Below are positions 8,054-16,419 of a stretch of DNA of 64,000 bases, piece after piece. Under the pieces are notes generated by a model. It was given only the letters and a program-made list of their open reading frames with translations, did no database searches and was not told the DNA's origin. The position numbers and the translations under genes were made by a program. The stretch's first letter is position 1. Each line of letters begins with the position of its first letter. Source of the DNA: Pollutimonas subterranea (GTDB lineage Bacteria > Pseudomonadota > Gammaproteobacteria > Burkholderiales > Burkholderiaceae_B). The stretch covers positions 49,775 to 113,774 of the forward strand of contig NZ_PDNW01000015.1 of assembly GCF_002849655.1 (NCBI RefSeq), given 5' to 3'.

Positions 8054-9163
8054 ATGCACGGGGCTTTTACCTGCATAGACCGCGACGCCATTGCCCATAA
8101 CCTTCTGGCAATCCGGCGGCATCTGCAGGTGGAGCCGGGCGCAAAGCGCCCCTTAATGTGGGCCGTCGTCAAGGCCGATGCGTACGGCCATGGCCTTGAA
8201 CACGTCCTGCCAGCCCTGCATGCGGCCGACGGACTGGCGGTGCTGTGCGCCGCCGACGCCTATCGTTGCCGCATGCTGGGTTGGACCAAGCCCCTGCTGG
8301 CCATGTGCGGCCACTTCACCCTCGATGAACTCAACGACCCTGCTCTTTACCCTTTGCATGTGGTGATCGAACATGCCGGCCAACTGGAACAGCTGGAGCG
8401 CCTTGCCGGCGGTGTTTCACCACATGCGTGGCTACGCCACGCCGGCCGGCTGCACCATGCCGGCTTTCAGGCGAAAGACTACCCACTCGCCTATGCCCGG
8501 CTCCAAGGGCTGTTGGCCGCCGGCCACGTGTCGGGCATCGGGCATTTCCAGCACTATGCCAATGCGGAGGACGCTGCGGACTTGGGGCTTGAACGACAGT
8601 CGTTCAAGCAACTGACGACTGGCTTGCCGGGCCGGATCTGTACCGAGAACTCCGCTGCTCTCCTAATCGATTCCGCATCGGCGGCGAGCACGGACTGGTT
8701 GCGCACCGGGATTGTTCTTTATGGCGTAAGTCCCTTGTCCGGTCACACCGGCCCCGACCTGGGGCTCAAACCCGCCATGGCCCTATATGCTCCGATCTAT
8801 GGTATTCAAGAACTAGGCAGCGGCGACGGCGTAGGGTATAACAGTGCCTTTCGGGCCGACCGGGCGCTGCGTATCGGATTAGTGCGCTGCGGCTATGCGG
8901 ATGGTTACCCGCGCACCGCACCCAGCGGCTGTCCCGTCCTGGTGGGGGGCATGAGGGCCCGCATTCTGGGCCGCGTGTCCATGGATACGCTCACCATTGA
9001 TCTCACCAACTTGCCCCACGTGGCTACAGGCGACAGCGTCACGCTGTGGGGCACGGTGAACTTGCCGGTGGAAGACGTCGCACGTGCCGCCGGGACTATC
9101 GCCGCGCAGTTGCTCACCGGTCTTACAGCACGGGTGCCACGGCGGCTTGCGGGCGCTGCCTGA
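8054..9163 (+). CDS. alr: Alanine racemase (PLP-dependent)
   Basis: Interconverts L- and D-alanine for peptidoglycan. The PLP lysine is K40 in AVVKADAYGHG, and the second catalytic base Y262 sits in GVGYNSAFRA; the block CGYADGYPR and the C-terminal MDTLTIDLT/GDSVTLWG strands are typical. Its 369 residues are normal. It begins 3 bases after the RsbW-like gene, so translational coupling is likely. Its 3' end overlaps the convergent sensor-MFS gene by 41 bases. Sitting inside a partner-switching operon is odd for this enzyme; it may be a dedicated paralogue rather than the housekeeping copy, which cannot be decided here. Confidence 0.93.
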   Translation: MHGAFTCIDRDAIAHNLLAIRRHLQVEPGAKRPLMWAVVKADAYGHGLEHVLPALHAADGLAVLCAADAYRCRMLGWTKPLLAMCGHFTLDELNDPALYPLHVVIEHAGQLEQLERLAGGVSPHAWLRHAGRLHHAGFQAKDYPLAYARLQGLLAAGHVSGIGHFQHYANAEDAADLGLERQSFKQLTTGLPGRICTENSAALLIDSASAASTDWLRTGIVLYGVSPLSGHTGPDLGLKPAMALYAPIYGIQELGSGDGVGYNSAFRADRALRIGLVRCGYADGYPRTAPSGCPVLVGGMRARILGRVSMDTLTIDLTNLPHVATGDSVTLWGTVNLPVEDVARAAGTIAAQLLTGLTARVPRRLAGAA

Positions 9164-11561
9164 GACCGGGCGCGAACACCAGAAAGGCCAGGGTCGCGAT
9201 CAGGTAGATCCCACCGGTCACGACAAGTCCGCCGGAAATTCCCATGGAAGCAAACAGGCCTCCCACCAGCAAGGGACCGAGCATCTGGCCGAATTTATCC
9301 GCGGCCCGCATAACGCTGGTGGCGCCGGCGGCGCCATAGTCTTGTACGGCTTTCAGGTCCAGCATATAGGCAGCCTGGGCGCCCCCCGCAAAACAGCTGG
9401 CCAACGCAAGCAATACCACGGCCGCCGCGGCGGCCAGCAGGCCGCTGGCAAAATACAGGCTAAGCAGGCCAGCGCTGCCTATCAGCCCGCCTGCCACGAT
9501 CCAGTGTTTCTTGCTGGCGCTTTGATCCGCGACGCGGCCCATATAGGGCCCGATATAGATCACAAACAGGCCGTACAGCATGAGGACCCGCCCGACGCTG
9601 GAGGCCGTAGCCCCATACGCCTCGAGATACAAGGGAAGCGCGTAGGTAAGCAGCCCGACCTGGGCAATGGAAAAAGGAATGACACAACCCAGCAGCAATA
9701 AGCCGAAGTCCCTGGTCAGCAACAGGCGCCGCAGCGCCGTCCATGATTTCCCGGCCCTGGACGAGACCGCCTGCGCCGAGAGCTGGCGATAGGGCCACAT
9801 CAGGGTAAGGACGCCCACCAACGGCAGGCACAACAGCGCCGCGCCAATATAAAAAACAGCAGCAAAACCCAACTGCTGCATCAGCATGGCACCCACTGCC
9901 GCGCCAGACAGGTGACCGGCAAACAGTCCGGCGATGACCGTGGCCATGTTGCGTCCACGATAAGCGGCGGGACTGCGCGTCACGATAAAACCCTGCAAGC
10001 CCATCCAGGCAAGGCCGTAACCCAGTCCAACCAGGCCGCGGGCCAATACCAAACCGGGCAGGGTATCAACGCCGGCGCAAGCAAGGTTGCCCAGGACCGA
10101 TACCAGCACACCAGCCAACACCGGCGTCTGCCAGCCACGGCGGTCCGTCAGCCGCCCTGCTAGCAAGGCAGTCATCAGGCCGCAGCCCATTTCGGCGGCA
10201 ATCGGCAATGCCATCAGGAACTCGGCCGCCGGACCGTTACCGCCATCGGGCAACAGGGTGCGCGCCAGGATAGGGAGGAAACTGAGTGGCAGGGCCAACG
10301 CAAACAGGAAGCCGAACATGACCGGCCGCACTACTTGTCCTACACCGGAGAGGTCATCCAGGCCTTGCGTTTCGCCCGTCGCCGTCTGCTTGCGCACGGC
10401 AAAGGCCCGATCCATGAGCAGTGTCAACAACAGCAACAGCTCGATGGCGGCAACCAACGCGACCACTGCGACCGTGGCTGCGTCCATAATCCGTTCACGC
10501 ACGCCGGCAGCAATCAGGTCCTGGTCCAGCATCACGTCCAGCCGGGCCAGTACCGGACCGGTCCCTGCTGCCTGCAGGGGAAACACCAGGATGTTTTCGG
10601 AAGCGATATCCGCATCGGCCAACCCAGGCAGTAATCCCTTTGCATCGGCGCGGACCAATACCCGCCCATCGGCATCCTGCAGCTGCAGCTCCTTGATCAG
10701 CGGAAATGAACGGGCGAGCCGCATCATGGGCCGCTCGACGCCGGCAAGCCGCTCGGGCTCGATGCCGTAGCCCAGCACGCGGTTCAGGTCATGCCGCAGC
10801 CCTTCACCCAGCATGCGCGTGTTATCGCGGCTTACGCTTACCCATACATCGCGAAAAGTCTGGATCGTGTAGGCGGCATACAAGCCCTGTGCTAGCAGAA
10901 GCACCAGCAGAGGCGCCACCATCCTGGCCTTGCTGGCGGCGGCTACGCGGTGCAAGGGCAGTCCATAACGAAACGTCAGCACCAACAGCAAGGCAGCGCC
11001 CAGCGTGGTGACCGCCAATACCCTGAGGTTTTCAAGAAGCAATGCGCTGTCCCCCGCATTCCCGGCTTGCACCTGAAGCACGAGCGCCCCCGTGATGCGT
11101 CCGCCGCCCTCACCCAGCGGCAGCGCGAGCTGCAAGGCCTTTCCTTCGCGGCGTTGTACCGTAGCGGACCGTTGCGGCCCGGAAGAAAGGAGATCCAGCA
11201 GAGGGCCTGGTGTCGGCGCCTGAGCGAGCGTGGCGATCACACGCCCGTCAGCCAACACCACACTGGCGCCCAGCATATCGGGAACGCGGACCTGCAAATC
11301 GGCCAGCAATTGCGACAAACCAAAAAACTGTGGCAGGGGCTTGCCCAGGTCGAGCCCGGTTTGTATTTGCGCCGATGTCTGGCGAGCCATCAAGCCGACC
11401 CGCTCGGCCGTGTTGTCGGACACCAATCGATTCAGGGCGGAAAGACTCAATGCACCGATCAAACCCTGCGCCAGCAGGAGCACCACCATACACGCCAGCA
11501 ATATGTCTCGCATGGGCCGGCGGCGCCTGGATACCTTGTGTAGCGGCTTGTCATTCATCAT
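9123..11561 (-). CDS. Membrane protein: periplasmic sensor module fused to an MFS transporter
   Basis: An 812-residue protein in two halves. The N-terminal 390 residues carry a membrane anchor (about 18-42), a periplasmic domain (about 45-175), two further helices (about 180-240), a second periplasmic stretch (about 245-350) and another helix, resembling the input half of a receptor kinase. From about 405 onward there are roughly 12 hydrophobic segments with MFS features, including the loop GRLTDRRGW between segments 2 and 3 and GRVADQSASK in the second half. There is no HAMP or kinase domain. It is divergent from the RsbU-like gene and convergent with alr. A sensing transporter role is inference. 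Confidence 0.8.
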   Translation of the reverse strand: MMNDKPLHKVSRRRRPMRDILLACMVVLLLAQGLIGALSLSALNRLVSDNTAERVGLMARQTSAQIQTGLDLGKPLPQFFGLSQLLADLQVRVPDMLGASVVLADGRVIATLAQAPTPGPLLDLLSSGPQRSATVQRREGKALQLALPLGEGGGRITGALVLQVQAGNAGDSALLLENLRVLAVTTLGAALLLVLTFRYGLPLHRVAAASKARMVAPLLVLLLAQGLYAAYTIQTFRDVWVSVSRDNTRMLGEGLRHDLNRVLGYGIEPERLAGVERPMMRLARSFPLIKELQLQDADGRVLVRADAKGLLPGLADADIASENILVFPLQAAGTGPVLARLDVMLDQDLIAAGVRERIMDAATVAVVALVAAIELLLLLTLLMDRAFAVRKQTATGETQGLDDLSGVGQVVRPVMFGFLFALALPLSFLPILARTLLPDGGNGPAAEFLMALPIAAEMGCGLMTALLAGRLTDRRGWQTPVLAGVLVSVLGNLACAGVDTLPGLVLARGLVGLGYGLAWMGLQGFIVTRSPAAYRGRNMATVIAGLFAGHLSGAAVGAMLMQQLGFAAVFYIGAALLCLPLVGVLTLMWPYRQLSAQAVSSRAGKSWTALRRLLLTRDFGLLLLGCVIPFSIAQVGLLTYALPLYLEAYGATASSVGRVLMLYGLFVIYIGPYMGRVADQSASKKHWIVAGGLIGSAGLLSLYFASGLLAAAAAVVLLALASCFAGGAQAAYMLDLKAVQDYGAAGATSVMRAADKFGQMLGPLLVGGLFASMGISGGLVVTGGIYLIATLAFLVFAPGLRQRPQAAVAPVL

Positions 11562-11620
11562 ATTGCGGCCGACAATGCGGCACCACCTTGCTTTTAGGGT
11601 TACTGCAACCGCAATAGTAA

Positions 11621-11649
11621 TTTACAATTTGCCGCAAAACTACTATTCC
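11621..11649 (+). promoter_or_regulatory. Candidate sigma-70-type promoter of the RsbU-like gene
   Basis: TTTACA at 11621-11626 and TATTCC at 11644-11649 are separated by 17 bases, 45 bases upstream of the phosphatase ATG. The -10 match is moderate. This is found by eye only. Confidence 0.3.
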
Positions 11650-11693
11650 TCGCCCACACTCGGCGCATTTCCCGCCCAACAGAGCATCCATTC

Positions 11694-13715
11694 ATGCGTT
11701 TGACCTCGTTGCGCAGCAAAATCTTCCTACTTGTCGGAATCACCCTCCTGGCAGGCGCAATTGCCGTCATGCTGGTCACACAGCGCGACGTGACGCGCAC
11801 CGTGGTGGCCAGCGAAGAAGTGGCCGTACGCAATGTGCTGAACTTGCTGATTAAAGATAGCGAGGCCCGCTGGGGCGGCTTGCTCACCGACAAGATATCC
11901 ACGGTGCGCGCCGGACGCGGTGAACTGGCCAGCCTGGGCGCCACCATGCGATCCGTGCTCGACATGTACGTCGAGCAGGTGGAGCAAGGCAGCCTTGACA
12001 CGGAACAGGCGCAAGCGCTGGCAAGGCAATGGATTGCCGACATGCCCGTAAACGCCCAGCGCTTTGCCTTTGCCTTCGGGCCGGAACTCGTCACCCTGAC
12101 CAGTAGCAGGCACGAAATGACCGGGCAGGACTTGTCGACAGTTACCGATTTCAAGGGCAATGCATTAGCCGCCGCAGCCTATCAGGAAGCACGAACCGTC
12201 GGCCAGAGTTTTGCCATTTACCGATGGCCGGCCTCAGGCGACCCGGGCGCGTCCGGTCTGCGTTATGCCTGGTTCGGCTACTTCGAGCCCTGGGACTGGC
12301 TGTTTGCCATCAGCGGTGACGCCCATGCCATCGTCACGCAGTTCGACCAGCGCCGCGATGAAATGGAAACGTCGATCAAGGAGGTGCTGCAGTCATTGCA
12401 GATCGCACGATCCGGATTTGCCTTCATTCTTACCGGCGAAGACCAACCGCTCGCCCCCTTGCCGCAGGCCCACACAGGACTATTGGACGAACAGGACACG
12501 GCCACCAGCCGAACGCTGCGCCAACTTTTGCGCAGCGTACCAAGCAATGGCGATATCGAAACCCTGCAATTCGATCCAGTCGATAACGGCGAACCCTGGC
12601 AAATCAGCGCAGCGCATTTCAAGCCCCTGGGCTGGACGATCGTGGCGGCCGTTCCTGCACAGGACCTTACCAGTGCGGCCACATCGCTGCGCAATCGCCT
12701 GGGCTGGATCTTCCTGCTGGTATTGGCGGTTACGCTGGCCGTTGCGTGGGCCCTGTCGGCACGGCTTACGCGCCCGCTGCAGCAGCTCAGCGATTTCGCC
12801 CGCGCTTTGCCGGACCAGGACCTCAGCGTGGCCAGCCCCATACCTGAACACATTTCTCGCCTACCCCTGAAACAGCCCGACGAAGTGGGACGCCTGGCCG
12901 CCACCTTCATCTTCATGGACCAGCAACTGCGCGAGAAAATCGCCAGTCTGCTGCTCGAAACCTCCAGCCGGGAGCGCTTCGAAAGCGAGCTGAATATCGC
13001 ACGGGACATACAGATGGGCCTACTGCCCACTCCGCTGGCGAGCGAGGTCCTGCGGCAGGTCGACCTCTACGCCACCATGATTCCGGCCAAGGAAGTGGGC
13101 GGCGACCTATACGACTATTTCATGCTGCCTGATGGCCGCCTGTGTTTCGCCATTGGCGATGTATCCGGCAAGGGCGTGCCGGCCGCCTTGTTCATGGCCA
13201 TCACCCGTACCCTGATCCGTGCCTCGGCCGAAGACGAAACCGATCCGGCCATGCTTATGGAACGCGTCAACAATCGCCTGTCGGAAAACAACCCTAACAT
13301 GATGTTCGTTACCCTGGTGATCGGGGTTCTGGACCTCGTCACCGGCGACCTGGACTGGTCCAACGGCGGCCACCCCGCGCTGTGCCTGGTGCAGACGGAC
13401 GGCCAATTACGCCTGCTGGAAGGACGTAGCGGCCCTGCCTGCGGCGTGCAGGAAGACCTTCCCTACCGAAGATTCTCAACCAGGCTTGAACCCGGCGAAA
13501 TTCTCCTGGGCTATACGGACGGTGTCACCGAGGCGGTGGGGCCGGACGGCACGCTTTACGGCGAAGAACGTCTATTCGCCAGGCTTGCCGGACTGCAGGA
13601 AAGCAGCGCTGTGGACTTCTCCACCACGCTGCTGCAGGACTTGCACGAATTCGTCCAGCAAACCGAACAATCGGATGACATCACTTTGATTGCCGCAAAA
13701 AGGGCCACGCCATGA
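11694..13715 (+). CDS. Membrane SpoIIE/RsbU-type PP2C phosphatase with Cache-like sensor and HAMP
   Basis: A 673-residue receptor phosphatase. A membrane helix at about 10-30 is followed by a periplasmic sensor region (about 35-340), a second helix (about 343-362), a HAMP segment (about 363-425) and a SpoIIE-type PP2C domain. Metal-binding blocks are GGDLYDYF (near 468), AIGDVSGKGVPA (near 488) and SDDITLIA close to the end. Such enzymes dephosphorylate STAS antagonists, here presumably the protein at 5339-5671, when a periplasmic ligand is sensed. It overlaps the next gene by ATGA (13712-13715), so a substrate-binding protein is made with it. Confidence 0.92.
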   Translation: MRLTSLRSKIFLLVGITLLAGAIAVMLVTQRDVTRTVVASEEVAVRNVLNLLIKDSEARWGGLLTDKISTVRAGRGELASLGATMRSVLDMYVEQVEQGSLDTEQAQALARQWIADMPVNAQRFAFAFGPELVTLTSSRHEMTGQDLSTVTDFKGNALAAAAYQEARTVGQSFAIYRWPASGDPGASGLRYAWFGYFEPWDWLFAISGDAHAIVTQFDQRRDEMETSIKEVLQSLQIARSGFAFILTGEDQPLAPLPQAHTGLLDEQDTATSRTLRQLLRSVPSNGDIETLQFDPVDNGEPWQISAAHFKPLGWTIVAAVPAQDLTSAATSLRNRLGWIFLLVLAVTLAVAWALSARLTRPLQQLSDFARALPDQDLSVASPIPEHISRLPLKQPDEVGRLAATFIFMDQQLREKIASLLLETSSRERFESELNIARDIQMGLLPTPLASEVLRQVDLYATMIPAKEVGGDLYDYFMLPDGRLCFAIGDVSGKGVPAALFMAITRTLIRASAEDETDPAMLMERVNNRLSENNPNMMFVTLVIGVLDLVTGDLDWSNGGHPALCLVQTDGQLRLLEGRSGPACGVQEDLPYRRFSTRLEPGEILLGYTDGVTEAVGPDGTLYGEERLFARLAGLQESSAVDFSTTLLQDLHEFVQQTEQSDDITLIAAKRATP

Positions 13716-14890
13716 TCCGCCATTTCATGCTTGCTTTATTGACGTGCGCCAGCCTGTTCGGCGCCCCCATCCTGCACGCCCAGATCGCGGCCGAACCCAG
13801 CCCATCATCCGCCAAGGTCTTTGCCACGACGCCGGCGACCAAAGCGGATGGGACGCGCTGGCGCCTGGGCTATGTGGAAAGCGGCGACTATGGCGATTAT
13901 CCGTTAACACTGGGCGAGATCGCCGACGGCCTGCAAAACCTGGGCTGGTTGCGCTACCGGGGCAGCCGCCCCGATGGCTTGTCCGGCCAGGCACTGTGGC
14001 AATGGCTGGCGGCAAATATCGATAGTGACCATCTGCACTTCGTGCCTGACGCCTATTGGCAGCCCGGCAACTTCGATGCCGAAAAGCGCGAACCCATGCG
14101 CGCCGCGATCGCCGCACGCATCAAGGAGAAGAGCGACATCGACCTGATGATCGCCATGGGCACATGGGCGGGACAAGACATGCGCAAGCTGGGTCCGCCC
14201 CTGGCCACGGTCGTGGGCTCGACCAGCGACCCGATCGGCGCAGGCATTTCCGACAGCGTGCAAGACAGCGGCCTCGACCAGTTGCACGCGCGTATCGAGC
14301 CCGAGCGCTATCCGCGCCAACTGCGCCTGTTCCGGGAAATCGTCCCCTTCAAGACGCTGGGCATCGTCTATGAAGACAGCCCTGAAGGTCGGACATACGG
14401 CGCGGTCGCCGCCGTGGAAGAAGTAAGCCGCAAGCTGGATTTCAAGGTCGTGCATTGCCACGCCCGCTCCAGCAGCGTCCCGATCGAAACGGCTGTGGAT
14501 AATGCGCTGCGCTGTTACAAGGATCTCGCCGAACAACATGTCGACGCTGTCTATGTCACAACGCATCGCGGCGTGAGCAGCAGCTCGATCGGCGCCATCG
14601 CCCGTGTCCTGGCGCAGGCCAAGATAGCCAGCTTTTCGATGGCGGGGTCGAAGGAGGTGGAGCAAGGAATACTCCTGAGCCTGGCCCAGGCCGACGTCTC
14701 GTACGTAGGGCTGTTCCATGCCGAAACCATCGCCCGGATACTGAATGGCGCAAAGCCCCGCGAAATCAGCCAGGTATGGATAGACCCGCCCAAGATCGCC
14801 CTGAACCTCGCCACGGCGCGCACCATAGGCTTTGACCCTCCGGTGGACATCCTGCTGGCCGCCGACGAAGTCTACGAGGCCCGGCCGTAG
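13712..14890 (+). CDS. Periplasmic ABC-type substrate-binding protein (ABC_sub_bind family)
   Basis: A 392-residue exported protein with signal peptide 1-24 ending in ILHAQ. The mature part matches the ABC_sub_bind fold: RWRLGYVESGDYGDYPLTL at the front, LMIAMGTWAGQDM, then VVGSTSDPIGAGI and FKTLGIVYEDSPEGRTYG, closing with INP-like PPKIALNLATARTIGFDPP. No permease or ATPase gene follows, so it is an orphan binding protein. Because its start overlaps the phosphatase stop, it may deliver a ligand to the phosphatase sensor rather than feed a transporter; this is inference. The 3' end overlaps the convergent gene by 19 bases. Confidence 0.87.
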   Translation: MIRHFMLALLTCASLFGAPILHAQIAAEPSPSSAKVFATTPATKADGTRWRLGYVESGDYGDYPLTLGEIADGLQNLGWLRYRGSRPDGLSGQALWQWLAANIDSDHLHFVPDAYWQPGNFDAEKREPMRAAIAARIKEKSDIDLMIAMGTWAGQDMRKLGPPLATVVGSTSDPIGAGISDSVQDSGLDQLHARIEPERYPRQLRLFREIVPFKTLGIVYEDSPEGRTYGAVAAVEEVSRKLDFKVVHCHARSSSVPIETAVDNALRCYKDLAEQHVDAVYVTTHRGVSSSSIGAIARVLAQAKIASFSMAGSKEVEQGILLSLAQADVSYVGLFHAETIARILNGAKPREISQVWIDPPKIALNLATARTIGFDPPVDILLAADEVYEARP

Positions 14891-16419
14891 CAATCCGGGT
14901 GTAGCGCCGTATGTAAGGGCAGTAAGCCCTGCAGGCGGCCTTCGCCCCCCGGCAGGCTGTTCCACGTCTCCATCAAGCGATCAGCGCCGCTACGTCCGGA
15001 TTGCAAGACGTAGTCGGCATAGGCCAGGTGGTGTGCATCATCGGCGTGCAAACCTCCATGTGCGACCGCAAGCACGTCCGCGCACAGCGCGCGCACACGC
15101 GTATCCGCCAAGCCATCGCGTATGGCCACTTGCCTGAGCCGGCCCAGTTCGTCCCAGCCCCAATCCTGCACCAGTTGCCACGAGGCTTCCGGCTCGGCCA
15201 GCAAGCCCTGCTGCAAGGCCGTCGGCGCAACAAGTACCGAACGGGCTTCCTGCCTGCCTGCCTCGCGCACCAGGCAGGCGTCGGCGAAGCCCGCGCCCGG
15301 CGCCCTGCCTTCGATATAGCCGTCTACGCCGCAGGCTGCAAACAAAGCCTCCAGGCCTCCGTCCCTGTCCCACGCAGCCAGCACATCGGCCAGGCAGGGC
15401 AGCTCGGCCAAGCGATAGCGCCATCGTGCATCCAGGAACTGGGCGATCTGCGAATGTTCGAAGTGCATGGCATGCGCGGTGATCGACGCGGGCTCTCCGT
15501 TATCGGTCCGCCGGCCAGTCCATAGACCGGTGCGCAGGAAATCGCTCAGGCAAGGGTCGCCGTCCAGGATCACCGTAGGCGCCGACTTGTAGTCATAACG
15601 ATGAAGCAGGGGCAGGCTGCGCGATACCGTACCCGCCTGGAACATCCAGCGAAAATAATCGCCCAGGTCGCGGAATGGGCGTGCCGGATACTGGGCCAGC
15701 ATCGCGTCGCCGACAAAGCGCGCCGGCTCGAACACCCGCGGCCAGATCGTGAGCCGATTCTCCTTGAGACCCGTGGCTGCACCGGATTCCAGCGGACTGT
15801 TGGCAAACAGCGCAATGCTGGCGGCCGCCAGGCCCAGCACCACATTCAAGGACCGGGCCGCGCCTGCGATCGGCACCGAGGTATTCGCGCCGTTCTGCGC
15901 CTTGGCATCCATGCCTTCCCAGTGATGCCAGCCGCGATGATCCCGCAGCTCGCGATAAATGGGCCTGGGCACGCAGACACGGTCATACCAGGCGGCATCG
16001 CGGGGGCAGTCGGGGTGTTGGGAAACATTCAGGACACAAGCGCCGTCCGCATCCAGGGCGCCCAGCGTATCGGCCAACTCACGATGCGCCAAGGCGCTCA
16101 GGCGCGCCAGGCCTCCGGGACCGCCTTCCACCGCAACGGTGGCGGTCTCCAGCAGATTGAAGCCATTGTCCAGGCCGCAGTAGGCCTCATCGGTTTGCAG
16201 GCCCACGCAGCGTCCGGAAAGCAGGACAGGCGTGGAGGATACGCCTCTTGTCCGTTTGATACGGCTCAACGCGTCGAAATAACGGTCGACCGGGAGGCTC
16301 GCGCCGCTGACCGCGTGCGCCACCACCATTTCCATTTCCAGCCCCAGGCGGGGCGGGTAGGCTACTGAGGCAAGGGATCGGCTACAGGAAGAGCTGGTAG
16401 GCGGGATTTTCGGATTCAT
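14872..16419 (-). CDS. Glutamate-cysteine ligase-like (GCS2-type) protein
   Basis: A 515-residue protein that resembles carboxylate-amine/glutamate-cysteine ligases: an early acidic strand RLGLEMEMVV, the block DNGFNLLETATVAVEGG, and a central ANTSVPIAGAARSLNVVLGL with NSPLESG and KENRLTIWPR, as in enzymes that activate a glutamate carboxylate. Whether it makes gamma-glutamylcysteine or another gamma-glutamyl compound is unknown. It begins inside the 3' end of ilvA (38-base overlap), which implies coupled translation. The first 20 residues look non-conserved, so a later start is possible. Confidence 0.7.
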   Translation of the reverse strand: MNPKIPPTSSSCSRSLASVAYPPRLGLEMEMVVAHAVSGASLPVDRYFDALSRIKRTRGVSSTPVLLSGRCVGLQTDEAYCGLDNGFNLLETATVAVEGGPGGLARLSALAHRELADTLGALDADGACVLNVSQHPDCPRDAAWYDRVCVPRPIYRELRDHRGWHHWEGMDAKAQNGANTSVPIAGAARSLNVVLGLAAASIALFANSPLESGAATGLKENRLTIWPRVFEPARFVGDAMLAQYPARPFRDLGDYFRWMFQAGTVSRSLPLLHRYDYKSAPTVILDGDPCLSDFLRTGLWTGRRTDNGEPASITAHAMHFEHSQIAQFLDARWRYRLAELPCLADVLAAWDRDGGLEALFAACGVDGYIEGRAPGAGFADACLVREAGRQEARSVLVAPTALQQGLLAEPEASWQLVQDWGWDELGRLRQVAIRDGLADTRVRALCADVLAVAHGGLHADDAHHLAYADYVLQSGRSGADRLMETWNSLPGGEGRLQGLLPLHTALHPDCYGRAS

